Shown: positions 16,185-24,767 of the stretch, piece after piece
How the letters are laid out: each line of letters begins with the position of its first letter
Position numbering within the stretch: the first letter of the stretch is position 1
Source of the DNA: Lachnospiraceae bacterium
Lineage (GTDB): Bacteria; Bacillota; Clostridia; Lachnospirales; Lachnospiraceae
NCBI GenBank assembly: GCA_028693705.1
Contig: JAQUUX010000007.1
Coordinates: 1-50,582 of the forward strand
Direction: 5' to 3'
DNA length: 50,582 bases
Program-made: the position numbers and the translations under genes
Notes under the pieces: model-generated
What the model was told of the DNA's origin: nothing
The model's input: the letters and a program-made list of their open reading frames with translations, nothing else
Database searches by the model: none

Positions 16185-16892
16185 ATGAATGAAGAATTTG
16201 AAATCCACATGAATGAATTCCTGCCACTGAGAGATGTGGTCTTTAATACACTGCGTCAGGCAATTCTGACGGGAGAATTAAAACCCGGGGAGCGTCTTAT
16301 GGAGATCCATCTGGCTAACAAACTTGGTGTAAGCAGGACTCCTATCAGAGAGGCAATCCGAAAGCTGGAACTGGAGAGCCTGGTCGTGATGATCCCAAGA
16401 AAAGGAGCAGAAGTAGCTCAGATTACAGAGAAAAGTCTGCGGGATGTATTGGAGGTACGAAGGACGCTGGACGCCTTGTGTGCAGAACTATCCTGTGATA
16501 GAATCAGTGAGGCCGAAATCGCAAACTTAAAACAGGCATGTCTGGATTTTGAGGCAGCCACTCAGGGAAAAGATAAAAAACAGATTGCCAAGGCAGATGT
16601 GGCACTGCATAATATCATCCTGGAATCCACAGGCAATCAGAGGCTGGAACAGTTGGTAAATAATCTGGCGGAACAGATGTATCGTTATCGTTTTGAATAT
16701 ATCAAGGATGTAAGCCAGTATGCCCAGCTAATTCAAGAGCATCGTGTGATCTACGAGGCGATTTCCGGCAGGGATAAAGAAAAGGCAGCACAGGCGGCCA
16801 GAACCCATATTGATAATCAGGAATCCTGTGTCATTGCATTAATTCAGCAGGAAAATGCAAAAATAAAAACGAATAAAAAGAATAAAAAATAG
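16185..16892 (+). CDS. GntR family transcriptional regulator (FCD domain)
   Basis: A 235-residue FadR-type regulator. Residues about 14-80 form the GntR winged helix-turn-helix (LRQAILTGELKPGERLMEI, LGVSRTPIREAIRKLE). Residues about 85-225 form the all-helical FCD ligand domain (LRDVLEVRRTLDALCAELS, and the metal/ligand-binding type positions in DVALHNIIL and EHRVIYEAI). Members respond to small organic acids, but the ligand here is unknown. It overlaps nothing and starts two bases after ispE, so the two are co-transcribed. A palindrome at the operon's transcription start (15244-15253) is a plausible autoregulatory site. The C-terminus is Lys/Asn-rich (KIKTNKKNKK). Confidence 0.9.
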   Translation: MNEEFEIHMNEFLPLRDVVFNTLRQAILTGELKPGERLMEIHLANKLGVSRTPIREAIRKLELESLVVMIPRKGAEVAQITEKSLRDVLEVRRTLDALCAELSCDRISEAEIANLKQACLDFEAATQGKDKKQIAKADVALHNIILESTGNQRLEQLVNNLAEQMYRYRFEYIKDVSQYAQLIQEHRVIYEAISGRDKEKAAQAARTHIDNQESCVIALIQQENAKIKTNKKNKK

Positions 16893-16900
16893 ACAAAGGG

Positions 16901-16926
16901 CAATACTTTCCAACAAAGGAGTATTG
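16901..16926 (+). promoter_or_regulatory. Hairpin enclosing the ribosome site of the small ORF
   Basis: CAATACT (16901-16907) pairs with AGTATTG (16920-16926), and the loop and 3' arm contain AAAGGAG, the ribosome site for ATG at 16929. There is no T-run, so it is not a terminator. It could lower translation of the small ORF. Confidence 0.4.
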
Positions 16927-16928
16927 TC

Positions 16929-17156
16929 ATGAAACAAAAATTTGCAGTATTATTAGCCAGTCTCTATTTTTGGGGAATCCTCTATCCGGATTTATGCTTC
17001 GTGGATGGTGTGGTAGAAAGCACAGAGACCACTGATCAAGAGAATGATGCAGTACAGCTGCAGGAAAGCAGTCAGGTTACCATAACCTGTCATCTGTGGG
17101 AATGCATTTCAGATATGGAAGGAAAAAAAGAACATGGAATTGGAGAGCAACAGTAA
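16929..17156 (+). CDS. Small secreted or membrane-anchored protein of unknown function
   Basis: A 75-residue ORF with a hydrophobic N-terminus (KFAVLLASLYFWGILYPDL, residues about 4-22), followed by an acidic Glu/Gln/Thr-rich tail containing two cysteines. I do not recognise the family. It is taken as real because AAAGGAG lies eight bases before its ATG, it sits between gntR and murI on the same strand, and it overlaps the murI start by 23 bases, which suggests translational coupling. The hydrophobic segment could be a signal peptide or a single membrane span. No catalytic motif is visible. It could be a leader whose translation tunes murI. Confidence 0.55.
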   Translation: MKQKFAVLLASLYFWGILYPDLCFVDGVVESTETTDQENDAVQLQESSQVTITCHLWECISDMEGKKEHGIGEQQ

Positions 17157-17967
17157 GGACGCACCCATAGGAGTGTTTGATTCCGGTGTTGGCGGATTGA
17201 CCGTTGTACGGGAGATCATGAGGCAGATACCCAATGAGAAAATTATATATTTTGGAGATACAGCCAGACTTCCATATGGAAGCAAGTCCAAGGACACGAT
17301 CATTCGTTATTCCAGACAGATTTGTCATTTCCTGGAGAGCCAGAAAGTGAAGGCTATAGTAGTAGCATGTAATACTGCCAGTGCGCAGGCTCTGGATACT
17401 CTGGAGCAGGAGATAGATGTACCGATTACCGGTGTGGTAAAACCGGGTGCCAAAACGGCAGCCGAGGCAACCAAGAATGGAAAGATAGGTGTTATTGCTA
17501 CAGAAGGTACGATTTCCAGTCAGATCTATTCACAGTACATAATGAAACTGAAGCCGGATACAGAGGTGATCGGGAAGGCTTGTCCGTTATTTGTACCGCT
17601 TGTAGAGGAAGGTCTTTTGATAGATCCGGTGACTGTGGAGATCGCACAGCGTTATCTGACAGAATTGATTGACATTGATATAGATACTCTGATCCTTGGA
17701 TGTACTCACTATCCCTTGATACGTTCGACCATCGGCAAGATCATGGGAGATAAAGTAACGCTGGTCAATCCGGCGTATGAAACGGCCAGAGAATTAAAGG
17801 AATTATTGGAAGAAAAGCACTTGTTAAATGAAACAAAGCCCACACTGGGAACCGGGCAGTACCAGTTCTACGTCAGTGATGCGGCAGATAAGTTCAAGAC
17901 CTTTGCCAATTCCATATTGAAATATGGTATCTTGTCCGCAAAGGTTGTGAACATGGAGCAATATTAA
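17134..17967 (+). CDS. murI: Glutamate racemase
   Basis: A 277-residue glutamate racemase that makes D-glutamate for peptidoglycan. The two catalytic cysteines are present at residue 79 (VVACNTASA) and residue 190 (LGCTHYP), with the active-site Asp/Ser in GVFDSGVGGLTV (Asp16, Ser17) and the FGDTARLPYG motif. The length is normal. ATG at 17134 is preceded by GGAAGG, and its first 23 bases overlap the end of the upstream small ORF. The following DUF1934 gene begins 36 bases after the stop. Sole-enzyme cofactor-independent two-base chemistry is family knowledge. Nothing is damaged. Confidence 0.96.
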   Translation: MELESNSKDAPIGVFDSGVGGLTVVREIMRQIPNEKIIYFGDTARLPYGSKSKDTIIRYSRQICHFLESQKVKAIVVACNTASAQALDTLEQEIDVPITGVVKPGAKTAAEATKNGKIGVIATEGTISSQIYSQYIMKLKPDTEVIGKACPLFVPLVEEGLLIDPVTVEIAQRYLTELIDIDIDTLILGCTHYPLIRSTIGKIMGDKVTLVNPAYETARELKELLEEKHLLNETKPTLGTGQYQFYVSDAADKFKTFANSILKYGILSAKVVNMEQY

Positions 17968-18003
17968 AAAGTGATAAACACAGCTATTTAGACAGGAGAA
18001 TAT

Positions 18004-18438
18004 ATGACCAAAGATGTATTACTGTCCATAACAGGAATGCAGTTTGAGCCGGACGCAGAAGGCGGAGAGATTACTACTGTGAATCGTGCCCAGTATTATA
18101 AAAAGAATGATAGTCATTACATATTATATGATGAAGTAACGGAGGGTTTTTCTGAGCTTACCCATAATCGTATTAAAATCAAAGAACATGAGGTGATCCT
18201 GACCAGAAAAGGTTTGCTGAATGTACAGATGGATTTTGAGGAACAAAAGAAAAATCTCAGTAATTATCATACACCGTATGGAGATCTGGTAATTGGAATC
18301 GACACTTCCAAGGTATCGATTAAAGAAGATGAAACAGAAATTCTGGTGACGGTGGAATATGCATTGGAAATGAATTATGAACATTTAAGTGATTCTACGA
18401 TTCAGATCAAAATCCGGGCAGTGCAGCCGGAAACATAA
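18004..18438 (+). CDS. DUF1934 (YwiB-like) beta-barrel protein
   Basis: A 144-residue protein of the DUF1934 family, seen as YwiB in Bacillus. It shows the repeating beta-strand pattern of a small lipocalin-like barrel, with the family pieces DVLLSITGMQ, YYKKNDSHYILYDEV, NRIKIKEHEVILTRKG, TPYGDLVIGIDT and VEYALEMNYEHLSDSTIQIKI. The biochemical role is unknown, and the fold suggests binding of a small ligand. GGAGAATAT precedes the ATG. It follows murI on the same strand in a possible envelope-related transcription unit, and a strong terminator lies after it. Confidence 0.85.
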   Translation: MTKDVLLSITGMQFEPDAEGGEITTVNRAQYYKKNDSHYILYDEVTEGFSELTHNRIKIKEHEVILTRKGLLNVQMDFEEQKKNLSNYHTPYGDLVIGIDTSKVSIKEDETEILVTVEYALEMNYEHLSDSTIQIKIRAVQPET

Positions 18439-18476
18439 CAGAAGACAATGAAAAATGTAATAATAAAACATAGTAA

Positions 18477-18512
18477 AAAACACCTCTGCACAATCGCATG
18501 CAGAGGTGTTTT
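18477..18512. terminator. Bidirectional intrinsic terminator
   Basis: A perfect 14-bp stem, AAAACACCTCTGCA (18477-18490) with TGCAGAGGTGTTTT (18499-18512), and an 8-base loop lies between convergent genes. A-rich left and T-rich right ends allow use in both directions. Confidence 0.88.
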
Positions 18513-18549
18513 AACGTTATCATATTTTTCTAAGTACTAATAAATTACA

Positions 18550-19035
18550 TTACTTTAATGGCTTTGCGCCGGCCTTTTCCATTACAGTATCCCAGGCACG
18601 TTTGAAAAAGCCTTTCTTTTTCTGCTGCTCAACAGTTGCCTTCTTACCATGTAAGCCTTTTACATCAGTGATATAAATACCGCTAACTACAGCTTTTACT
18701 TCTTTTTTTACTGGGACATCAGCGAAAATACGTTCATCACAGATCAAAGTCATGATCTTGGCATTTACCTTTGCCTTTACAACAGGTAATTTCTGCCAAC
18801 GCATATACCATGGTGTCTGGTCGATGACCATCTGTGGTAAACCGGACTGTGTTATTTTCAGTCTTTTCTTGTCAATAATCAGCATATTAACAGTCTGTTT
18901 GTATGCTTCAATCTGTTCCTGCTGTTCTGCCTGTTTCTTCTCAGCCTTTTTGCCCAGAAAATATAACGTAACAATAGCAATAATTAAAACTGCTAAAATA
19001 ACCAATAATACAATTTGTAAAGTACTCAATCTCAT
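18550..19035 (-). CDS. Membrane-anchored hypothetical protein
   Basis: A 161-residue protein of unknown function. An N-terminal membrane span (IVLLVILAVLIIAIVTLYFL, residues about 8-27) is followed by a short Lys/Glu/Gln coiled coil (KKAEKKQAEQQEQIEAYKQ). A mixed alpha/beta domain comes next with DKKRLKITQSGLPQMVIDQT and a basic tail (KKKGFFKRAWDTVMEKAG). No known catalytic motif is visible. The soluble part should be cytoplasmic given the positive residues after the span. AGGAGGAAA precedes the ATG, and the promoter at 19063-19091 is clear, so the gene is expressed alone. It resembles uncharacterised conserved Lachnospiraceae proteins, but I cannot name a family. Confidence 0.75.
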   Translation of the reverse strand: MRLSTLQIVLLVILAVLIIAIVTLYFLGKKAEKKQAEQQEQIEAYKQTVNMLIIDKKRLKITQSGLPQMVIDQTPWYMRWQKLPVVKAKVNAKIMTLICDERIFADVPVKKEVKAVVSGIYITDVKGLHGKKATVEQQKKKGFFKRAWDTVMEKAGAKPLK

Positions 19036-19062
19036 TTTCCTCCTAGATTCTTTGCAATCTGT

Positions 19063-19091
19063 ATTGTAACATTCTTGGGGTTATTAGGCAA
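19063..19091 (-). promoter_or_regulatory. Promoter of the membrane-anchored hypothetical gene
   Basis: On the minus strand, TTGCCT (19086-19091), a 17-bp spacer and TACAAT (19063-19068) lie about 30 bases before the ATG at 19035. AGGAGGA is the ribosome site. Confidence 0.6.
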
Positions 19092-19222
19092 GCAGAAAAC
19101 TCTCCAAATGGGCATAAACATAAACTTTTCACTTTATTGTCTATCGCAATTATGGTATGATAACATGATGTAAATATTTAGAGAGATCTTAGAGAGATCC
19201 AGAAATAGAGGAGAAAAGTTTC

Positions 19223-20290
19223 ATGAAAAAGAAAATTACTTACCTGTTAACCGCTTGTATGATGGCAGGTATGCTTACAGCATGTGGTGGCGATCAGGAA
19301 TTTGTTCTGCATACAGCAGACATGAGCAAATATGTAACCTTACCGGAATATACCGGTATTCAAGTGACAGAGGCAGATCCGGAAGTCACAGATGAAGATG
19401 TTACAACAGAGATCACAGGACAGTTAGCTAATTGCACCGATCCTGCAGTAGGTATTACAGATCGTACTGTTGCAGAAGGCGATATTGTAAACATTGATTA
19501 TGTTGGAAAACATGATGGTACTGCATTTGACGGCGGTACAGCAAGTGCCTATAACCTTTCCATCGGTTCCGGTAATTTTATTGATGGTTTTGAAGAAGGA
19601 CTGGTAGGAGCTACACCGGGAGAAACAGTGGAATTAAATCTGAAATTCCCTGACACTTATGACAATAATCCTGATCTGGCCGGTGAAGATGTTGTGTTTA
19701 GTGTTACTGTAAACTTTATTGTAGCAACAGAAGATCAGCTGACAGATGAAATGGTACCTGCACTACATGCTGAGTCCACAACAGTAGCAGAATATAAACA
19801 GGCAGTTCGTGATGCATTGATGGAGAGCGCACAGCAGACCTATGAATCCAATGTACAGAATGCAATTATTGAGCAGATCATTGCGGGTTCTACTTTTAAG
19901 AGTATTCCGGAAGTTTTGCAGACAAAATATGAAGAACGTTTGAACTACCAGTACTCTCAGATGGCATCCTATTACGGATATGATCTTGAAACCTATGTGT
20001 ACTACGCATATGGTGTGGATCTGGATAATTTTAATGAAACCGTAAAACAGTGGGCAATTGACTCCGCTGAACAGGCTCTGATCTTACAGGCAATTGCCAA
20101 TGAGCAGGAATTAAATCCTACAGATGAAGAAGTACAGAAGACAATGGAAGATACCGCAGCGGAACAAAGCTTTGAATCTGTGGAAGAGATGCTTGGCGAT
20201 GATACCACTGAAGATGATTTCAGGGATTACCTGATGTTCCAGAATGTATTGTCTTATTTACAGGAAAATGCTGTAGTTTCAGCTAGCTAA
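19223..20290 (+). CDS. Trigger-factor-like lipoprotein with FKBP peptidyl-prolyl isomerase domain
   Basis: A 355-residue predicted lipoprotein with lipobox LTACG (Cys about residue 21). Residues about 85-165 are an FKBP-type isomerase domain (EGDIVNIDYVGKHDG, FIDGFEEGLVGATPGET). It is followed by a trigger-factor-like helical C-terminal region (QTYESNVQNAIIEQII, EEVQKTMEDTA). The N-terminal ribosome-binding module of cytosolic trigger factor is absent and a signal peptide takes its place. I therefore infer an extracytoplasmic foldase tethered to the membrane, not the ribosome-associated chaperone. GAGGAGAAAAG precedes the ATG. It lies alone between the divergent hypothetical gene and asnS. 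Automated annotation may call it Tig. Confidence 0.85.
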   Translation: MKKKITYLLTACMMAGMLTACGGDQEFVLHTADMSKYVTLPEYTGIQVTEADPEVTDEDVTTEITGQLANCTDPAVGITDRTVAEGDIVNIDYVGKHDGTAFDGGTASAYNLSIGSGNFIDGFEEGLVGATPGETVELNLKFPDTYDNNPDLAGEDVVFSVTVNFIVATEDQLTDEMVPALHAESTTVAEYKQAVRDALMESAQQTYESNVQNAIIEQIIAGSTFKSIPEVLQTKYEERLNYQYSQMASYYGYDLETYVYYAYGVDLDNFNETVKQWAIDSAEQALILQAIANEQELNPTDEEVQKTMEDTAAEQSFESVEEMLGDDTTEDDFRDYLMFQNVLSYLQENAVVSAS

Positions 20291-20356
20291 TAAAACAAAT
20301 TTGTGCCGGTATATTGCGAATGCATTCGGAAACGTCGGCAAGAATGGAGAAATGGG

Positions 20357-21748
20357 ATGGAATTAACAGATATCAGAGATTTGTACCGCAGAAAAGAAGA
20401 GTTTATAGGCAAAAAAGTAACCATAGGCGGATGGGTTCGCAGTAACAGAGATTCAAAAGTTTTTGGTTTTATTGTAGTGAATGATGGCACTTTTTTTGAA
20501 ACATTACAGGTAGTTTACAGTGATAAGCTGGAGAACTTTGCAGAATTATGTAAGCTTAATATTGGATCTGCTGTTATTGTAACAGGTTCGATTGTCGAAA
20601 CCCCACAGGCAAAACAGCCTTTTGAAATGCAGGCTGAGGAAGTGGTATTGGAGGGTGCTTCTACAGCAGATTATCCATTACAAAAGAAGAGACATACCTT
20701 TGAATATTTGAGAATCATTTCTCACTTAAGACCAAGAACAAATACCTTCCAGGCAACTTTCAGGGTACGTTCCCTGTGTGCTTATGCAATCCATAAGTTC
20801 TTCCAGGAACGTAACTTTGTATATGTGCATACGCCATTGATCACCGGAAGCGATTGTGAAGGTGCAGGCGAGATGTTCCAGGTAACCACTATGGATCTGA
20901 ACAATGTACCAAAAAACGAAGACGGTTCTGTGGATTATACCCAGGATTTCTTTGGAAAGCCAACGAATCTTACTGTGAGTGGGCAGTTAAATGGTGAAAC
21001 CTATGCCATGGCATTTAAGAATATCTATACTTTTGGACCTACCTTCCGTGCAGAGAATTCCAACACCACCAGACATGCGGCAGAGTTCTGGATGATTGAG
21101 CCGGAAATCGCTTTTGCTGATCTGACAGATGATATGATCTTAGCTGAGAGCATGTTAAAATATGTAATCCGTTATGTATTGGAAAATGCGCCGGAAGAGA
21201 TGGATTTCTTTAACCAGTTTGTGGACAAGGATCTGCTGAACAGATTGAATCACGTACTGGAATCAGATTTTGGTCGTGTTACTTATACAGAAGCTGTAAA
21301 GCTTTTGGAAGAGCATAATGATGAATTTGATTATAAAGTATTCTGGGGCTGTGACTTACAGACAGAGCATGAGCGTTATCTGACAGAGCAGATTTTCAAA
21401 CGTCCTGTTTTTGTGACAGATTATCCAAAGGAAATCAAAGCTTTCTATATGAAGATGAACGAAGATGGAAAGACTGTTGCAGCTATGGATTGCCTGGTTC
21501 CGGGCATCGGCGAGATCATTGGCGGAAGTCAGAGAGAGGACAGCCTGGAGCTTTTAGAGAAACGTATGGATGAACTGGGACTGAATAAAGAAGATTATGG
21601 CTTCTATCTCGATCTTCGCAAATATGGTTCTGCAAGACATGCAGGATTTGGTCTTGGCTTTGAGCGTTGCGTTATGTATCTGACCGGAATGGGAAATATC
21701 AGGGACGTTATTCCGTTCCCGAGAACAGTCAATAATTGCGAACTGTAA
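20357..21748 (+). CDS. asnS: Asparagine--tRNA ligase
   Basis: A 463-residue class IIb aminoacyl-tRNA synthetase. It has an N-terminal OB-fold anticodon domain ([19 protein letters not shown]) and a catalytic core with motif 2 ([20 protein letters not shown]) and motif 3 ([14 protein letters not shown]). The Asn-type signature is the [13 protein letters not shown] segment. I place the start at ATG 20357, giving the normal family length and N-terminus. A longer GTG-initiated reading from 20303 adds residues with no family match. The ribosome site is weak (AATGGAG). No T-box is visible upstream, unlike many aminoacyl-tRNA synthetase genes of Firmicutes. Confidence 0.96.
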   Translation: MELTDIRDLYRRKEEFIGKKVTIGGWVRSNRDSKVFGFIVVNDGTFFETLQVVYSDKLENFAELCKLNIGSAVIVTGSIVETPQAKQPFEMQAEEVVLEGASTADYPLQKKRHTFEYLRIISHLRPRTNTFQATFRVRSLCAYAIHKFFQERNFVYVHTPLITGSDCEGAGEMFQVTTMDLNNVPKNEDGSVDYTQDFFGKPTNLTVSGQLNGETYAMAFKNIYTFGPTFRAENSNTTRHAAEFWMIEPEIAFADLTDDMILAESMLKYVIRYVLENAPEEMDFFNQFVDKDLLNRLNHVLESDFGRVTYTEAVKLLEEHNDEFDYKVFWGCDLQTEHERYLTEQIFKRPVFVTDYPKEIKAFYMKMNEDGKTVAAMDCLVPGIGEIIGGSQREDSLELLEKRMDELGLNKEDYGFYLDLRKYGSARHAGFGLGFERCVMYLTGMGNIRDVIPFPRTVNNCEL

Positions 21749-21775
21749 ACTGTTTAAATGGTAAGATTATCATAT

Positions 21776-21803
21776 AGGACAGACTATAAAAGTGTAGTAT
21801 AAT
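21776..21803 (+). promoter_or_regulatory. Candidate promoter of the NlpC/P60 hydrolase gene
   Basis: A perfect TATAAT at 21798-21803 lies 26 bases before the ATG at 21830, with a weak AGGACA -35 (21776-21781) at 16 bp spacing. The -10 is convincing and the -35 is not. Confidence 0.45.
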
Positions 21804-21829
21804 GAATAGAGAAAAATAACACAGGATAG

Positions 21830-23056
21830 ATGACGGGAATGTGCATGAAGAAAAAACTCAGGCAGATTGCGGCTGTATGGATGTCTTTGGTTATGATGAT
21901 AATAGTGGTAGAACCGGTGCGTGCTGCCACTATTTCTGAATTACAGCAGCAACAACAAGAGCATCAAAATAAACTGAATGAGGTAACCGGGCAGATCAAT
22001 GGTCTGGAGGATGAGCAGAGTATCATAGAAGAACAGATCGAAGACCTGAATGCCGAGCTGATCAATATGATGACCAGTATTAGTTTGCTGGAGGATCAGA
22101 TCAGCCAGAAAGAACAGGAGATCTCTGATAAAGAAGCTGAAATTGCGGAAGCTCAGGCGGCATATGAAGAGGCTGTTCGTGTGGAAATTGCTCAATATGA
22201 GGCTATGAAGATCAGAATCAAGTTCATGTATGAGAAGGGCAATACATCGTATCTGGAGTTATTTATGCAGGCTGACAGCTTCAGTGATATGGTAAACAAA
22301 GCGGACTACATAGAAGACTTATATGATTATGACAGGAAACTTTTGAAGGAATACCAGGAGACAGAACAAAAGGTCGCTGCTATGAAAGCAGCACTGGAAG
22401 AGGAAAAGGCTGCTTTGGAAACAGAAGAACAGGAACTGCAGGTATCTAAGAAGGACCTGGTGGATCAGCAGTCTCAGCTGGATGTAATGAAGGCGCAGAA
22501 GAAAAAAGAATCTGCTAATTACGAAGCGCAGATCAAACAGGCAGAGGCACAGGCGGCGTCATATAAGAAGCAGATAGAAGCAGAAGCAGCACAGATCAAG
22601 AAACTCCAGGAAGAAGCCAAAAAACCTAAGAATGGTACGGCAGCAGCTTCCGGATCCTATAAAGTAACAGCATTTAATACTTCCATTATCAGTAATGCTT
22701 CTGGTAGTGACCTTGGCAAGAAGGTTGCCATGTATGGATGCCAATATATCGGGAATCCTTATGTAGCAGGAGGTACAAGCTTGACAAATGGAGCTGATTG
22801 CTCTGGATTCACCTATCGTATCTACGCGGATTTTGGCTATTCTATTCCGAGAACCTCGTATATGCAGCGAAACGCAGGTACTGCAGTCGGTTCTCTTGCA
22901 GAAGCCCAGCCGGGTGATCTGATCTGCTATGATGGACATGTAGCATTGTACTGTGGTGGCGGATATATCGTTCATGCCAGCACAGAACGTACCGGTATCA
23001 AGATCAGCAATGCCAATTACAGATCCATCGCAGCTATCAGAAGAATTATAAAGTAA
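21830..23056 (+). CDS. Secreted coiled-coil NlpC/P60 peptidoglycan hydrolase
   Basis: A 408-residue exported protein. A signal peptide (residues about 1-32, ending near VRAA) is followed by a long coiled coil (about 33-270, rich in Glu/Gln/Lys) of the CwlO/PcsB type. A linker then leads to a C-terminal NlpC/P60 domain (about 290-408). The catalytic triad is visible as Cys in NGADCSGFT, His in YDGHVALY and a further His in YIVHAS. CwlO-type enzymes cleave D-Glu-meso-DAP bonds during cell elongation and are commonly controlled by FtsEX through the coiled coil. That control is inference here. ATG codons at 21830, 21839 and 21845 all permit the signal peptide. The gene is intact. Confidence 0.9.
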   Translation: MTGMCMKKKLRQIAAVWMSLVMMIIVVEPVRAATISELQQQQQEHQNKLNEVTGQINGLEDEQSIIEEQIEDLNAELINMMTSISLLEDQISQKEQEISDKEAEIAEAQAAYEEAVRVEIAQYEAMKIRIKFMYEKGNTSYLELFMQADSFSDMVNKADYIEDLYDYDRKLLKEYQETEQKVAAMKAALEEEKAALETEEQELQVSKKDLVDQQSQLDVMKAQKKKESANYEAQIKQAEAQAASYKKQIEAEAAQIKKLQEEAKKPKNGTAAASGSYKVTAFNTSIISNASGSDLGKKVAMYGCQYIGNPYVAGGTSLTNGADCSGFTYRIYADFGYSIPRTSYMQRNAGTAVGSLAEAQPGDLICYDGHVALYCGGGYIVHASTERTGIKISNANYRSIAAIRRIIK

Positions 23057-23395
23057 GATGAATTATTTAAATCTAAAATGCAAGTTGAAAAATGCAAGAT
23101 AAACATGCAAAAATATAAATACTTGCAGGAAATAAATCACAAAACAATCAAACATTAAAACTTAGATAAAAAAAGAAAATGAAGAAAACCTTAAATAAAG
23201 GGATTTCTTCATTTTTTTATTTATTTTTTTGAAAATTTATTTCTGAATTATTTGATTTATAACATCTAAAATGAAAAAAAGGAAATGCAGGATTTGATGC
23301 AAACGAAAAATATAAACTTTCAAAAAATGATAAAAAACGTAAAAAAGTCAACCCTGAATAAATAACCATCGTTATAATATTAACGAGCAATAGGT
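23057..23395 (+). other. A/T-rich intergenic region after the NlpC gene
   Basis: This stretch before the pfp promoter is very A-rich and lacks a convincing ORF. It holds several copies of short ATGCAA/AATGCAAG words near 23087-23130, which may be chance, and one terminator (see 23177-23216). Nothing else was recognised. Confidence 0.5.
23177..23216 (+). terminator. Intrinsic terminator after the NlpC/P60 gene
   Basis: AAATGAAGAAA pairs with TTTCTTCATTT, with an inner CCTT/AAGG step, followed by a long T-run at 23212-23218. Confidence 0.75.
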
Positions 23396-23480
23396 TTGAA
23401 TAATAAACAGCACTATGCTAGAATAAAGTAATTAAGTAAAATAAGTGAAGAGTCGCTGACCGGTAGCCGGTAAGCTGACT
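23396..23480 (+). promoter_or_regulatory. Promoter and 5'-UTR hairpin of the phosphofructokinase gene
   Basis: TTGAAT (23396-23401), a 17-bp spacer and TAGAAT (23419-23424) give a start near 23431. The leader then folds into a nearly continuous hairpin at 23451-23480: AGTC-GCT-G-ACCGG, loop TAG, CCGGT-A-AGC-T-GACT. It lies just before the AGAGGGGG ribosome site but does not include it. No T-run follows, so it is a stabiliser or regulatory structure, not a terminator. Confidence 0.6.
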
Positions 23481-23497
23481 GGATAAGAGGGGGAAAT

Positions 23498-24727
23498 ATG
23501 ATAGAAAATGTGATCGTAGGACAATCAGGTGGCCCAACAGCAGTAATTAATTCATCTCTGGTTGGTGTATTTAAAACTGCTAAGGATCGTGGCGCTAAAA
23601 AGGTTTATGGTATGCGCTATGGAATTCAGGGACTTTTGGATGAAAAGGTAGTAGATTTATCTAATTATATTAAAACAGATCTGGATCTGGAATTATTGAA
23701 GAGAACACCGTCATCTTATCTGGGCTCCTGCCGATATAAGCTGCCGGATGTTGGTACAGATGACGCGCTTTACGAGAAGATTTTTGCTATTTTAGAGAAA
23801 TTACATATATCCGCCTTCTTTTATATAGGAGGAAATGATTCCATGGATACTATTGCCAAGTTATCCAAGTATGCAAAGATAAAAGGCAGCAGCATTTTAT
23901 TCATGGGAGTACCAAAGACAATTGATAATGATCTTGCCATTACCGACCATACCCCCGGTTTTGGAAGTGCAGCTAAGTTTATCGGTTCTGTAACCAAGGA
24001 ACTGATCAGAGACAGTCTGGTATATGATCAGGAAAATGTTACCATTATTGAGATCATGGGCAGAAACGCAGGATGGCTTACCGGAGCGGCAGCTTTGGCG
24101 AAGGCAGAGGATTGCGAAGGTGTTGACATGATTTACCTGCCCGAGATTCCGTTTGAACCGGAGAAATTTATACAGCGTATTAAGGATTTACAGGCAAATG
24201 GTAAAAAATCAGTTGTTGTAGCCGTTTCAGAAGGTATCAAAACAGCTGACGGAAATTATGTATTTGAATTAGGCAATCACGTAGAATTCGTAGATGCTTT
24301 TGGACATAAACAGCTTAATGGTACAGCAAAGTTCTTATCTGATATGGTATCCAGAGAGTTAGGATGTAAGACCAGAGGAATTGAATTCAGTACCTTACAG
24401 AGATGTTCCTCCCATATCGTTTCACGTGTGGATATTACGGAAGCATTTCAGGTTGGTGGTGCAGCTGTAAAGGCAGCATTTGAAGGAGAGACCGGAAAGG
24501 TCATTACCTTAAAGAGAGTTTCAGATGATCCTTATATCTGCGTAACAGATGTGAATGATGTGGATCAAATTGCCAATATTGAGAAGAAAGTGCCTTTAGA
24601 CTGGATCATAAATGATGGTACCTATGTAAGTCAGGCATTTATCAATTATATCAAACCACTGGTACAGGCCGAGCTGACACCTATTATGGTAGATGGCCGT
24701 CCGGGACATTTGATTTTGCAGGACTAG
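23498..24727 (+). CDS. pfp: Pyrophosphate-dependent 6-phosphofructokinase
   Basis: A 409-residue phosphofructokinase that phosphorylates fructose-6-phosphate. Key residues favour pyrophosphate as phosphoryl donor. The nucleotide loop reads GGND (residues 111-114), with Asp where ATP enzymes have Gly. The catalytic segment is PKTIDND (139-145), with Lys140. Asp and Lys at this 26-residue spacing are the established pair that excludes ATP. The start GQSGGPTAVIN and the fructose-phosphate site GRNAGWLTG are intact. AGAGGGGG precedes the ATG. It is transcribed from its own promoter with a structured leader and could run on into the antiporter gene 40 bases later. Confidence 0.93.
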   Translation: MIENVIVGQSGGPTAVINSSLVGVFKTAKDRGAKKVYGMRYGIQGLLDEKVVDLSNYIKTDLDLELLKRTPSSYLGSCRYKLPDVGTDDALYEKIFAILEKLHISAFFYIGGNDSMDTIAKLSKYAKIKGSSILFMGVPKTIDNDLAITDHTPGFGSAAKFIGSVTKELIRDSLVYDQENVTIIEIMGRNAGWLTGAAALAKAEDCEGVDMIYLPEIPFEPEKFIQRIKDLQANGKKSVVVAVSEGIKTADGNYVFELGNHVEFVDAFGHKQLNGTAKFLSDMVSRELGCKTRGIEFSTLQRCSSHIVSRVDITEAFQVGGAAVKAAFEGETGKVITLKRVSDDPYICVTDVNDVDQIANIEKKVPLDWIINDGTYVSQAFINYIKPLVQAELTPIMVDGRPGHLILQD

Positions 24728-24767
24728 GAGGTCCTGCGGTTTAATATACGGTGAATGGAGAAAGAAA

